Part shown: piece after piece, positions 27,558-36,925 of the stretch
Layout of the letters: the number at the start of each line of letters is the position of its first letter
How positions within the stretch are numbered: position 1 is the first letter of the stretch
DNA from: Alphaproteobacteria bacterium
GTDB lineage: Bacteria; Pseudomonadota; Alphaproteobacteria; Rhodobacterales; Rhodobacteraceae
Direction of reading: 5' to 3'
Length of the DNA: 64,000 nucleotides
Assembly: GCA_030427405.1 (NCBI GenBank)
Contig: JAUHXK010000004.1
Coordinates: 224,788-288,787, forward strand
Position numbers and translations under genes: made by a program
Notes under the pieces: generated by a model
Database searches by the model: none
The model's input: the letters and a program-made list of their open reading frames with translations, nothing else
Told to the model about the DNA's origin: nothing

Positions 27558-27560
27558 CCG

Positions 27561-28145
27561 TCAGCAGTCGTCGGTCGCGTTGATGTTGTGATACCCGCGC
27601 GGTTGGGTGAAGATGAAATTCTCCATCGAGAATTCATGATCGCCAAACCCGATTTTGAACGGCCGTGTATACAGGTCGAGGGTTTCAACCAGGATCATGG
27701 TGCCGTTGTCTTGCATCACCGGCAACTTGTCCTTGATGTCTCCTACGCTGGCATCGGTCCATTCATCATAGCTTTCGCCACGTACGCAGGACCACAGGAC
27801 ATAGTGGCGGTCATCAGGCTCGTCCCAGCGCAGAAACGAAACCCGCATGGATACGTCCGAACGGTCGGAGATCATCCACTGCTGCAGGTCATAGAGGGTG
27901 GTGATGTAATCCGCGTCGACGGTGCTGCTTTCGCGCGACAAGACGTCGGCCAAAGCATAGGCCGCCTTGAGGTTGCGCGCGCTGTGGCGATACCCGTCGA
28001 AGAAACTGTAGGACGCCCACATCCCCCAGAAAATAAGGGGAAAGATCATCACCGCTTCGATGGTGACGACACCGTCTTCCTTGCGGGAAAACTGGCGGAG
28101 AAACCCGGTGACGAGCTTGCGGAATGGTTTATCAGATCGGTTCAT
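27561..28145 (-). CDS. TadE-like pseudopilin
   Basis: A 194-aa protein from ATG 28145 (MNRSDKPFRKL). It has a positively charged N-terminus, then EDGVVTIEAVMIFPLIFWGMWASYSFFDGYR: a Glu-containing hydrophobic segment of the TadE type (x-G-x-x-x-IEA). The extracytoplasmic part is rich in aromatic and acidic residues and ends with a Cys. TadE/F proteins are minor pseudopilins of the Flp pilus and tight-adherence systems. It overlaps the previous gene by 14 bases. Confidence 0.8.
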   Translation of the reverse strand: MNRSDKPFRKLVTGFLRQFSRKEDGVVTIEAVMIFPLIFWGMWASYSFFDGYRHSARNLKAAYALADVLSRESSTVDADYITTLYDLQQWMISDRSDVSMRVSFLRWDEPDDRHYVLWSCVRGESYDEWTDASVGDIKDKLPVMQDNGTMILVETLDLYTRPFKIGFGDHEFSMENFIFTQPRGYHNINATDDC

Positions 28146-28710
28146 GGACAAATACCGATGTTGCATGCAGTTCATATTGACCGTCGGGATCCTGCTGCGC
28201 GAGTTTGCCCAGGGTCGTTCCGAAGAAAAGCGGAGTGATCTCGACGCAGGCGCGAATGACCATCAGTTCATTCGAGGTTCCCTGTTCGAACAACTGGTCG
28301 TCCTTGCCACGAATTTCTTCGGGCGTATCGACGCAATAGGGGTCCTCGTACCCCGAGGCGAGCATCGGGTTGCCCACGTAGGGGTCGACGGTGACCATTT
28401 CCAGCGCGAGGTTCGCGAAACAGTCCGGAATGGCGCCCGCCTTGTCGCAAATGATCTGCTTGAGCAGGGTATGCGTCCACTGGGCGTCGGCCGAGGTGTC
28501 GTATTTGTCGATCAGGTTCATACGCACGTCCTGAATGGTTTCATCCAGCGCACGTTCGAGGTTGGCATGGTTCCAGGCAACGATGCCCATCTCGACGCCT
28601 GAATAGGTGGTCATCAGGAAAATCGGAAACCACATGACAAATTCGATTGGGGCATTGCCGGTTTCATCGCGCCGGAAACTGCGCGCTTTGGCAAGAAGTC
28701 GCGTGATCAT
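28132..28710 (-). CDS. TadE-like pseudopilin
   Basis: A 192-aa protein from ATG 28710 (MITRLLAKARSFRRDETGN), overlapping the TadG stop as ATGA. The segment ETGNAPIEFVMWFPIFLMTTYSGVEMG is the TadE-type N-terminal helix with the conserved Glu at the start of the hydrophobic stretch. The rest lies outside the cytoplasmic membrane and has four Cys that could form disulfides. It would assemble with its neighbours in the cell envelope. Which of the two is TadE and which TadF cannot be told. Confidence 0.82.
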   Translation of the reverse strand: MITRLLAKARSFRRDETGNAPIEFVMWFPIFLMTTYSGVEMGIVAWNHANLERALDETIQDVRMNLIDKYDTSADAQWTHTLLKQIICDKAGAIPDCFANLALEMVTVDPYVGNPMLASGYEDPYCVDTPEEIRGKDDQLFEQGTSNELMVIRACVEITPLFFGTTLGKLAQQDPDGQYELHATSVFVHEPI

Positions 28711-30455
28711 TGGGTCAGCCTCAGGTTCCGGATGCTTGAGCCGATCGAGGCAAAAACATCGACGATCTCGGTGCCGGTTGCCTCGTAATAGGCGCCATCG
28801 TCGCTTTTGCAGGCCTGAAGCAGGGTCTTGCCCGCGTCGGGGGCCTCGAACGCGATGGTGAAAATGATGACATTGTTGGCCTTGGCCGCATCGCACAAGG
28901 CGCGCGCACGGGTGTTCTTGGTCGACGACCCGACGCTGCTGACGGCATCGTAGTACCAGTCATAGGCAAAGGAAGAGCCGAGGTTGTCGCGATACATGTC
29001 ATAAATCTTGTAGCGTGTCGTTGTCATCCAGACATCGGGCCACGACAGTTCAGTTGCCGATCCGGCCTCGTTCCTGTCTTCGTGCCTGCTGTAATCGTAA
29101 TCGCGGCACCGACCACTGCGGTAATCCCGGCACCGGTACACCCGGTAGGTTCCGTTTCCGTAAGCGTGCTGCTGGCGGGTCTCGCGGGCCCAGTACCAGC
29201 GTTCATAGCTGTCCCATTCGCCGATGGGCACATCTTCCCAGACGAAGTTGTTCGAATCCGCGTCGAAGTAAGAGTAGATTTCTTCGTCGTCATTCCACCA
29301 GATGTCTGACGATCCGGTACGATAGCCGGGATTGACCTGATATTGCGTTGTGTTCGCGCCGTCCGTCATCAAAACGATGACCTTCATCGCTTCGGCACTG
29401 GCATATGTGCTGGGGCGGGTGGCAAATTCGGCCGGGATCTCGGTGCCGGCAAGGTTTGCCATCACCGGCTGAAAGCTTTCGTCAAGCAATGTCAGGCCCC
29501 ATTTCAGGCCCAGCTCGATCGAGGTGTTGCCGCCGGCCTGGAAATTCTCGATCTGCGCATTCAACGTGTCGGGGTCTTTTTGCAGAACGGCAACCTCGCG
29601 GCTTTCTTCGATGTCGCAAATCTCGCTATAGACGATGTCGTTGTCCGGACGTTTGTCGTATTCGCCCCAATGGGTGAAATGCAGCGTGCTTTCATACGTC
29701 GCGCCCGTGTCGAAAGTCGTCGTCGAAAAGTCCGAGCTTTCGAAGTTGATGCAATTGGCAAAGGCGTTGCCACCGGTGACATTCAATTCATCAACCAGGT
29801 AATCGGGCAGCGCGACCTGGGTGGCGTAGGGCACGATGGAGATTGACAGCTTGCCGTCCTCGGTCTTGTCGACCATTTCCTGAACAAAGTTCTGGGCGGC
29901 GTCCTTGAGGTTTTCCAGCCGGTTATAGCTGTTCATCGAACCCGAAACGTCCAGAACCAACGAGATTTCCACGTCGTCAATGGCTTCTTCTGCGACGCTG
30001 GTCACCGAGGTCGTGATCGAGTCGACCTCCCACCACTGCATGAAATGCATGCCGATATCCATCTGGGCGGTGGCTTCGACCCGGCGGTAGCCTTCGATCG
30101 TCACTTCGCTTGTGCCGCAGAGGTCGGGTGTGACAACCGGATCGCCAACCAGGTACTGGTCCAGCCCTTCTTTTTCCAGATAGCTGCGGATCACGACGCT
30201 GGGGCACAAGTCCTGATCCAGGTCGGCGGCGGCCAGTACAGCCCGGTCCAGCGAATACTGAAGCCGCGCCCGTTCGCGATCATATCGCATCACGTCGACG
30301 GCAAAACCGGCGGCGGTAAAGATGATCAGCATGAAAAACAGGGCCATGATTGTCATCAGGCCACTTTCGGACGACCAGAACGACGAAGTCCTGCCGTGGC
30401 GTTTTGCCAAAGCAGCCAAGAAGCCTGATTTTGAATTCCAATCAAAATTGCGCAT
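28707..30455 (-). CDS. TadG-like protein with von Willebrand factor A domain
   Basis: A 582-aa protein from ATG 30455 (GAGGGA 9 bases upstream). Near residues 35-60 an ESGLMTIMALFFMLIIFTAAG segment gives the single N-terminal span. The VWA domain starts VEISLVLDVSGSMN, a complete DxSxS metal-ion site, continues with QAGGNTSIELGLKWG and VIVLMTDGAN, and is interrupted at about residues 390-470 by an insert rich in Tyr, Trp, Arg and Asp with two RCRDY repeats. It is the first gene of a three-gene set with two TadE-like pseudopilins and probably sits at the cell surface in adhesion. Confidence 0.87.
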   Translation of the reverse strand: MRNFDWNSKSGFLAALAKRHGRTSSFWSSESGLMTIMALFFMLIIFTAAGFAVDVMRYDRERARLQYSLDRAVLAAADLDQDLCPSVVIRSYLEKEGLDQYLVGDPVVTPDLCGTSEVTIEGYRRVEATAQMDIGMHFMQWWEVDSITTSVTSVAEEAIDDVEISLVLDVSGSMNSYNRLENLKDAAQNFVQEMVDKTEDGKLSISIVPYATQVALPDYLVDELNVTGGNAFANCINFESSDFSTTTFDTGATYESTLHFTHWGEYDKRPDNDIVYSEICDIEESREVAVLQKDPDTLNAQIENFQAGGNTSIELGLKWGLTLLDESFQPVMANLAGTEIPAEFATRPSTYASAEAMKVIVLMTDGANTTQYQVNPGYRTGSSDIWWNDDEEIYSYFDADSNNFVWEDVPIGEWDSYERWYWARETRQQHAYGNGTYRVYRCRDYRSGRCRDYDYSRHEDRNEAGSATELSWPDVWMTTTRYKIYDMYRDNLGSSFAYDWYYDAVSSVGSSTKNTRARALCDAAKANNVIIFTIAFEAPDAGKTLLQACKSDDGAYYEATGTEIVDVFASIGSSIRNLRLTQ

Positions 30456-30782
30456 AACGAAATCCCTCTGCTGGCCAAACGTGGTGAAGCCAGTAATTCG
30501 CAACTTTAATAATTTAGACTTGGAACGTGGCGAGATTTGGGCGCTATCGCCACTATGCTGCTATTATTGAACGGAAATCGCGCGTAGTGGGTCGGTTTCG
30601 TCCCGATTTGTTTCTGGTCAAGGGACAATTTGATGGGATTTTTCCCGGTGCGACTCGCTGTGGGTGCGCTTAACCCGCTGTTCACAAAATGATGAAAAAA
30701 GATGCAATTGGCGATTGCGACCATCGGCCAAGGGTGCGACAAAAAGTCGTGACGCTTGTCGTCCAATGACGCGGAGGATTCT
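30456..30782. other. Divergent intergenic region between tadG-like gene and dehydrogenase gene
   Basis: These 327 bases must hold promoters for both directions. The part near 30500-30570 is AT-richer. I see no gene, palindrome or terminator that I would defend. GGAGG at 30772-30776 is the ribosome site of the dehydrogenase. Confidence 0.4.
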
Positions 30783-32213
30783 ATGACGGTCATCAAAGAA
30801 CCCAGCTTTCGGGAAAGCGTAGATCTGATGTTCAACAGGGCGGCGTCCCTGATGGACCTTCCGCCAGGGTTGGAGGAAAAGATACGGGTGTGCAACGCCA
30901 CCTATACGGTACGGTTCGGTGTCCGGTTGCGCGGCCAGATGCACACGTTTACCGGCTATCGTTCGGTTCATTCCGAACATATGGAACCGGTCAAGGGCGG
31001 CATCCGCTATGCCACCGCCGTGAACCAGGACGAGGTTGAGGCCCTGGCGGCGCTGATGACCTACAAATGTGCTTTGGTCGAGGCCCCGTTTGGCGGGTCC
31101 AAGGGCGGATTGTGCATCGATCCGCGCAAATACGAAGAACATGAGCTGGAACAGATCACCCGTCGGTTTGCCTATGAACTGGCCAAGCGGGACCTGATTA
31201 ACCCATCCCAGAACGTTCCGGCCCCGGACATGGGAACGGGCGAACGCGAAATGGCGTGGATGGCGGACCAATATGCGCGGATGAATACGACCGACATCAA
31301 CGCGCGCGCCAGCGTGACAGGAAAGCCGCTGAACGCCGGCGGAATTTCCGGGCGGGTCGAGGCGACGGGACGCGGAATTCAATACGCCCTGCGCGAGTTC
31401 TTCCGGCACCCCGAGGATGTCAAAAAGGCTGGATTGACCGGCAAGCTTGACGGCAAGCGGGTCATTGTCCAGGGGCTTGGGAATGTTGGCTATCATGCTG
31501 CGAAGTTTCTGAGCGAAGAGGATGGCTCTCGGATCGTGGGCATCATCGAATGGGACGGGGCGCTGTATGATCCCGACGGGATTGACGTCGAAGCCGTGCG
31601 GCAATGGATCATCAAACATGGCGGCGTCAGGGACTATCCCGACGCGACGCATACCGCCGAAAGCGGGCCCGTTCTGGAGGAGGAATGCGATATCCTCATA
31701 CCGGCGGCGCTGGAAGGGGTGATCAACCTGACCAATGCCGACCGCATCAAGGCGCCCCTGATCATCGAGGCGGCCAATGGCCCGGTGACGGCGGGTGCCG
31801 ACGAGGTGCTGCGCAAGAAGGGGACGGTGATCATTCCCGACATGTATGCCAACGCGGGCGGTGTGACCGTTTCTTATTTCGAATGGGTCAAGAACCTCAG
31901 CCATATCCGGTTCGGCCGGATGCAACGGCGCCAGGAAGAGGCCCGGCACGAGCTTATCGTCAGCGAATTGGAGCGGTTGGACAGGTACCTGGGTGATGCC
32001 TGGTCGATGTCTCCGGACTTCAAGGCCAAATACCTCAAGGGTGCTGACGAGCTGGAGCTTGTGCGCTCGGGGCTCGATGACACGATGCGGATTGCCTATC
32101 AGTCCATGAGCGAGGTCTGGCATGATCGTGCCGATGTCGATGACTTGCGGACGGCGGCTTATATCGTGGCGATCGACAGGGTTTCGAAAAGCTATCGCGC
32201 CAAGGGCCTGTAG
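30783..32213 (+). CDS. Glu/Leu/Phe/Val-family (glutamate-type) dehydrogenase
   Basis: A 476-aa NAD(P)-dependent amino-acid dehydrogenase starting at ATG 30783, 6 bases after GGAGG. It has the substrate-binding PVKGGIRYA motif, catalytic-Lys region APFGGSKGGL, DMGTGEREM and the Rossmann motif GLGNVG. Length and the YANAGGVTVSYFEW motif fit glutamate dehydrogenase best: glutamate + NAD(P) to 2-oxoglutarate + ammonia. Its position just before the sarcosine oxidase genes suggests a joint role in using methylated amines as nitrogen source. A terminator-like hairpin separates it from soxB. Confidence 0.9.
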   Translation: MTVIKEPSFRESVDLMFNRAASLMDLPPGLEEKIRVCNATYTVRFGVRLRGQMHTFTGYRSVHSEHMEPVKGGIRYATAVNQDEVEALAALMTYKCALVEAPFGGSKGGLCIDPRKYEEHELEQITRRFAYELAKRDLINPSQNVPAPDMGTGEREMAWMADQYARMNTTDINARASVTGKPLNAGGISGRVEATGRGIQYALREFFRHPEDVKKAGLTGKLDGKRVIVQGLGNVGYHAAKFLSEEDGSRIVGIIEWDGALYDPDGIDVEAVRQWIIKHGGVRDYPDATHTAESGPVLEEECDILIPAALEGVINLTNADRIKAPLIIEAANGPVTAGADEVLRKKGTVIIPDMYANAGGVTVSYFEWVKNLSHIRFGRMQRRQEEARHELIVSELERLDRYLGDAWSMSPDFKAKYLKGADELELVRSGLDDTMRIAYQSMSEVWHDRADVDDLRTAAYIVAIDRVSKSYRAKGL

Positions 32214-32240
32214 GCGTTCCCAAACCAGGGCAAAAGGGAG

Positions 32241-32274
32241 CGGCCTGCGTGTTTGCGCTGGCCGTTTTCTTTTG
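32241..32274 (+). terminator. Rho-independent terminator after dehydrogenase gene
   Basis: CGGCC (32241-32245) pairs with GGCCG (32260-32264), with a small CG/CG inner pair, and TTTTCTTTT follows. It lies 28 bases after the stop codon. Confidence 0.6.
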
Positions 32275-32422
32275 TGCAAGGGGCCGGGCCCGGCGCGGCG
32301 CTGTCCGATGATTGGTCGCACCCAGACAAGTTTCCGTCGAAAACGGCGGCGGTTTGCGTGGCGGGCCTTGTTACTGCTGAGCCGAGTTGGTTTGATGCCG
32401 GCAGTTCCGCACGGGGGTTTGG

Positions 32423-33676
32423 ATGCGATTTTCCGGTTTGCGAGTTTTCAGGGAAGGCCTGACCGGCAACAAGGGTTGGACGCCGCATTGGCGCGATCCC
32501 GAGCCGAAAGCCGAATATGACATCGTGATCATCGGCGGCGGCGGCCACGGGTTAAGCACGGCATATTACCTGGCCAAAGAGCACGGTCTGACCAATGTCG
32601 CCGTGCTGGAAAAGGGGTATATCGGCGGCGGAAATGTGGGGCGCAACACCACGATCGTGCGGGCAAATTACTTTTTGCCGGGCAATTCCGAGTTCTATTC
32701 GCATTCGCTGCGGCTGTGGGAAGGGCTGGAAGAGGACCTGAACTATAACGTCATGCATTCGCAGCGGGGTATCATCAACCTGTTCCACTCTGACGGGCAG
32801 CGGGATGCCGCGGCGCGCCGGGGCAACATGATGATCAGCCAGGGCGATGACGCGATCTTGCTGGACCGGGACGGGCTGCGTGCCATGGTGCCCTACCTGA
32901 ACTTCGACGATCTGCGGTTTCCGCTTTATGGCGGGCTGTATCATCCGCGTGGCGGCACCGCGCGCCATGACGCGGTTGCCTGGGGCTATGCCCGCGGGGC
33001 GGACCAGCGGGGCGTGGACCTGATCCAGAATTGCGAAGTCACGGGAATTGATATCGAAAACGGCGCGGTGCGCGGCGTGCAAACGACGCGCGGGCCAATT
33101 CGGGCCAAGAAGGTGGCGATGGTGGCCGCCGGACGTTCGGGGCAGGTGGCGGCGATGGCCGGAATGCGGTTGCCGGTTGAAAGCCATGTCCTGCAGGCTT
33201 TCGTGACCGAGGGCCTCAAGCCCTGTATCGATCAGGTCATCACCTTTGGCATGGGGCATTTCTATATCAGCCAGTCTGACAAGGGCGGGCTGGTGTTCGG
33301 CGGAGACCTGGACTTTTACGCCTCATACGCTGCGCGCGGCAACTTGCCCACGGTTGAAAACGTGATGGAGGCGGGGATGGCCCTGATGCCGATGATCGGC
33401 AAGGCGAGGGTCTTGCGATCCTGGGGCGGGATCATGGATATGACGCCGGATGGGTCGCCGATCATTGATCATACGGGCATCACGGGGCTGTATCTGAACT
33501 GTGGCTGGAACTACGGCGGGTTCAAGGCGGTGCCCGGCTCGGGCAATGTATTCGCTCATCTGATCGCCACGGGCGACTATCACGAAAACGCCACCGGGTT
33601 TCGCCTGGACCGGTTCCGGTCGGGTCAGGGAATTATTGATGAAGAGGGCACGGGCTCTCAGCACAATCTGCATTGA
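32423..33676 (+). CDS. soxB: Sarcosine oxidase, beta subunit
   Basis: A 417-aa flavoprotein subunit of heterotetrameric sarcosine oxidase, which converts sarcosine to glycine, hydrogen peroxide and 5,10-methylene-tetrahydrofolate. The dinucleotide-binding motif is IIGGGGHGLSTAYYL (36-50), followed by GGGNVGRNTT. The conserved His of ARHDAVAWGYAR (about residue 182) is the expected covalent FMN attachment site. The C-terminal WGGIMDMTPDGSPI and GWNYGGFKA blocks are typical of the family. It begins the soxBDAG operon. Confidence 0.95.
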   Translation: MRFSGLRVFREGLTGNKGWTPHWRDPEPKAEYDIVIIGGGGHGLSTAYYLAKEHGLTNVAVLEKGYIGGGNVGRNTTIVRANYFLPGNSEFYSHSLRLWEGLEEDLNYNVMHSQRGIINLFHSDGQRDAAARRGNMMISQGDDAILLDRDGLRAMVPYLNFDDLRFPLYGGLYHPRGGTARHDAVAWGYARGADQRGVDLIQNCEVTGIDIENGAVRGVQTTRGPIRAKKVAMVAAGRSGQVAAMAGMRLPVESHVLQAFVTEGLKPCIDQVITFGMGHFYISQSDKGGLVFGGDLDFYASYAARGNLPTVENVMEAGMALMPMIGKARVLRSWGGIMDMTPDGSPIIDHTGITGLYLNCGWNYGGFKAVPGSGNVFAHLIATGDYHENATGFRLDRFRSGQGIIDEEGTGSQHNLH

Positions 33677-33731
33677 GGGTTGCGATGTCGGGTTCGAGTA
33701 TTTGTGAAAAGATGAAACGTGGGGGCGCGTC

Positions 33732-33995
33732 ATGAGGATTTCGTGCCCGCATTGCGGGGAACGCGACCGGCGTGAATTCTACTATCGCGGTGCGGCGGTC
33801 GACTTGGAGAGGCCGGCGCCGGATGCGGGGGAAGCGGCGTGGGATGATTTCGTCTATCTGCGTGATAACCCGGCCGGTGTCACGCGTGAGCTGTGGTATC
33901 ACGAGGGCGGGTGCGGTGCGTGGATCGTTGTGACGCGGGATACGGTGACCCATGACATGCTGGGATCAGAGCTGGCGTCGGAGGTCTCGGCATGA
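33732..33995 (+). CDS. soxD: Sarcosine oxidase, delta subunit
   Basis: An 87-aa zinc-binding subunit. CPHCG at residues 5-9 and the HEGGCGAW segment near 57-64 supply the zinc ligands (Cys, Cys, His, Cys). It packs onto the alpha subunit of the tetramer. The stop overlaps the soxA start by 4 bases (ATGA). Confidence 0.95.
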   Translation: MRISCPHCGERDRREFYYRGAAVDLERPAPDAGEAAWDDFVYLRDNPAGVTRELWYHEGGCGAWIVVTRDTVTHDMLGSELASEVSA

Positions 33996-36925
33996 GGGTC
34001 GGGGGCAAGGGGCTGATTGATCGCACCGATCCGGTGTCTTTCGTTTTTGATGGTGTGACGTATTCTGGTTTTCAGGGCGATACTCTGGCGTCGGCGTTGC
34101 TGGCCAATGGTGTGCGCCTGATGGGCCGGTCATTCAAATATCACCGGCCGCGCGGCGTTCTAACCGCCGGTAGCGAAGAACCGAATGCGCTGGTGACTGT
34201 CGGAGCGGGTGCCGCGCAGGAACCGAATGTCCGCGCCACGATGCAGGAAATCTACCCGGGGCTGGTGGCGCGCAGCCAGAACCGCTGGCCCAGCCTGAGC
34301 CTTGATTTGATGGCGGTCAATGATCTGGCCTCGCCCTTCCTGGGGGCCGGGTTTTATTACAAGACGTTCATGTGGCCCAAGAGCTTTTGGGAGAAGCTGT
34401 ACGAGCCCGTCATTCGGCGTGCGGCGGGGCTGGGGGCCTTGTCAGGTGCGGACAATGCGGACACGTATGAAAGTGCCTATGCCTTTTGTGATCTTCTGGT
34501 GATTGGCGCCGGGCCAGCGGGGCTGATGGCGGCATTACAGGCCGCCCGGGCTGGTGCAGATGTTATTCTGGCCGATGAAAACAGTCGTATGGGCGGGCGG
34601 CTCTTGGCCGAAAGTTTTGAGGTGGACGGCAAGCCGGGGCCTGTCTGGGTCGATGCGGTGCTGGCCGAGCTTGGCGCGCTGGACAATGTGCGGCTGATGT
34701 CGCGGACAACTATTGCCGGCGCGTATGACCAGGGAACATATGCCGCGCTGGAACGGGTTGGCCATCACTCTGGTCGCCGAACGGGTGGCGCCCCGCTGGA
34801 GACCTATTGGCGGATCGTGGCGAAGCGGTCCATCCTGGCGGCTGGCGCGTTGGAGCGGCCGGTGGCGTTTCGCAACAATGACCGACCGGGGATAATGACG
34901 GCCGGTGCGGTCCGCGCCTATTTGAACAGGTGGGGTGTCAGCCCTGGGCGGAACGTGACCGTTTTTGGAAATACAGATGACATACACCGCACCGCACGCG
35001 ACCTGCTGGATGCAGGTATTCACGTCGCCGCAGTGATTGACAGCCGTCATGACGGCCCCTTGTCGGACGATTACCCCGTTTTGCGCGGCGCTCATGTCTG
35101 TGACAGTTCCGGGCGCAAGGGGCTTGAAGCAATCACTGTGCGCCGCGCAAGCGGGGAAGAGCGGATTCAAACGGATTGCCTGGCGATGACCGGCGGTTGG
35201 AACCCTTCGGTTCATTTGACCTGCCACATGAATGGACGGCCAACCTGGCAGCGCGAGATCGAGGCCTTTGTTCCCACGCCGGGCGCGGTTCCCGGCATGA
35301 TTGCGGCGGGTGCATGCAACGGGGCGTTTTCGACGGCGGCTTGTTTGCGCCAAGGGGCGACCGCCGCCGAGGAAACGCTGACAGAGCTTGGGTTTTCTGG
35401 GCCAGAAATGGCCATACCCCGGGCCGAAGATGCGCCATATGTCATAACGCCACTTTGGGCGGTGCCCGGCAAAGGGCGTGCCTGGCTGGATTTTCAGAAC
35501 GACGTGACGGTCAAGGATGTCAAACAGGCCGCCACCGAGAACTTTCGGTCGGTCGAGCATATGAAACGCTATACCACGCAGGGGATGGCGACAGATCAGG
35601 GCAAGAACTCGAACGTGGCGGCGCTTGCGGTTCTGGCCGACGCAACGGGGCGCGGCATACCTGAGACCGGGACCACGACGTTTCGGCCGCCTTATGCACC
35701 GATCGCCATCGCGGCGCTGGGCGCCGGGGCCGAGGGGCAGGGTTTCAGGCCACAGCGCTTTACAACGTCGCACAGCGCCTCGGTGAACCGGGGCGCGCCG
35801 ATGGTCGAGGCCGGGCTTTGGTATCGCCCCAGCTATTTCCCAGAGGCGGGCGAGACGACCTGGCGGCAGTCCTGTGACCGCGAGGTCACCATGGTGCGCG
35901 AGGCGGTTGGGATCTGCGATGTTTCGACCCTTGGCAAGATTGATATTCAGGGACCTGATGCGGCCGAGGTTCTGGATTTCGTTTACTGCAACATGTTTTC
36001 GTCGCTGAAGGTCGGTCGCGTCAGGTATGGCTTGATGTTGCGCGAGGACGGGTTCGTGATGGATGACGGGACCACGGCCCGACTGGCGGATACGCACTAC
36101 CTGATGACCACGACAACCGCAGCGGCGGGGGACGTGATGAAGCACCTGGAATTTGTACATCAGGGGTTGCGGCCGGAACTGGATGTCTCGTTCACCTCAG
36201 TTACAGAACATTGGGCGCAATTCGCGGTTGCGGGGCCAAAATCGCGAGATCTTCTGAACGGCTTGCTGGACCATCCGATCGACGACGAAAGCTGGCCATT
36301 CATGGCCTGCGGCCCAGTCACCGTGATGGGCGTTCAGGGGCGTTTGTTCCGTATTTCGTTCTCGGGCGAGCATGCCTATGAAATCGCGGTACCGGCCCGA
36401 TATGGCGCCAGCCTGTTTGACATTCTGGCGGAAAAGGCCGCGGCATTGGGCGGTGGCCTGTACGGGATGGAGGCGTTGAACGTTCTGCGGATCGAAAAAG
36501 GCTTTATCACCCATGCCGAAATTCACGGGCGCACGACCGCGTATGACATCGGCATGGGGCGGATGGTATCGCAGAAGAAGGACTGTATCGGGAAGACGAT
36601 GTCAGAAAGGCCCGGCCTGGAACAGCCTGGGCGCGAACGTCTGGTCGGTCTAAAGCCCATAGGCGAAAGCCGGCAATTGCTGGCCGGGGCGCATCTGTAT
36701 GACGAAGCGGCAGAGCCGGTGCGTGTGAACGATCAGGGATATGTAACATCCGTCTGCTTTTCCCCGACCCTGGGGTCGATGCTGGGCCTGGCGTTTCTGG
36801 CGGACGGGCCGGACCGGCATGGCGAGGTCGTCAAGATGGTTGACCACCTGCGCGGTGTGACGACCCTGTGCGAGGTGGTCAACCCTGTGTTCTTTGACCC
36901 GGAAGGAGGGCGCGTTCGTGGGTGA
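33992..36925 (+). CDS. soxA: Sarcosine oxidase, alpha subunit
   Basis: A 977-aa subunit. The N-terminal ferredoxin-like region (FVFDGVTYSGFQGDTLASALLANG) has no iron-sulfur Cys, as is normal for SoxA. An NAD-binding Rossmann domain starts LLVIGAGPAGLMAALQAARAG near residue 170. The C-terminal 380 residues, from about RGAPMVEAGLWYRPSYFP, are a GcvT-like tetrahydrofolate-binding domain with GEHAYEIAVPARYG and a GLYGMEALNVLRIEKGF segment. This half passes the methyl-derived carbon to folate. Full family length. Confidence 0.95.
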   Translation: MRVGGKGLIDRTDPVSFVFDGVTYSGFQGDTLASALLANGVRLMGRSFKYHRPRGVLTAGSEEPNALVTVGAGAAQEPNVRATMQEIYPGLVARSQNRWPSLSLDLMAVNDLASPFLGAGFYYKTFMWPKSFWEKLYEPVIRRAAGLGALSGADNADTYESAYAFCDLLVIGAGPAGLMAALQAARAGADVILADENSRMGGRLLAESFEVDGKPGPVWVDAVLAELGALDNVRLMSRTTIAGAYDQGTYAALERVGHHSGRRTGGAPLETYWRIVAKRSILAAGALERPVAFRNNDRPGIMTAGAVRAYLNRWGVSPGRNVTVFGNTDDIHRTARDLLDAGIHVAAVIDSRHDGPLSDDYPVLRGAHVCDSSGRKGLEAITVRRASGEERIQTDCLAMTGGWNPSVHLTCHMNGRPTWQREIEAFVPTPGAVPGMIAAGACNGAFSTAACLRQGATAAEETLTELGFSGPEMAIPRAEDAPYVITPLWAVPGKGRAWLDFQNDVTVKDVKQAATENFRSVEHMKRYTTQGMATDQGKNSNVAALAVLADATGRGIPETGTTTFRPPYAPIAIAALGAGAEGQGFRPQRFTTSHSASVNRGAPMVEAGLWYRPSYFPEAGETTWRQSCDREVTMVREAVGICDVSTLGKIDIQGPDAAEVLDFVYCNMFSSLKVGRVRYGLMLREDGFVMDDGTTARLADTHYLMTTTTAAAGDVMKHLEFVHQGLRPELDVSFTSVTEHWAQFAVAGPKSRDLLNGLLDHPIDDESWPFMACGPVTVMGVQGRLFRISFSGEHAYEIAVPARYGASLFDILAEKAAALGGGLYGMEALNVLRIEKGFITHAEIHGRTTAYDIGMGRMVSQKKDCIGKTMSERPGLEQPGRERLVGLKPIGESRQLLAGAHLYDEAAEPVRVNDQGYVTSVCFSPTLGSMLGLAFLADGPDRHGEVVKMVDHLRGVTTLCEVVNPVFFDPEGGRVRG

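Noticed and set aside
30618..32321. 567-codon minus-strand open frame opposite the dehydrogenase gene
   Set aside because: Antisense shadow. It extends across the dehydrogenase promoter and terminator and shows no domain.
34535..36160. 541-codon minus-strand open frame opposite soxA
   Set aside because: Antisense shadow with Arg/His/Pro-rich composition; soxA is unambiguous.
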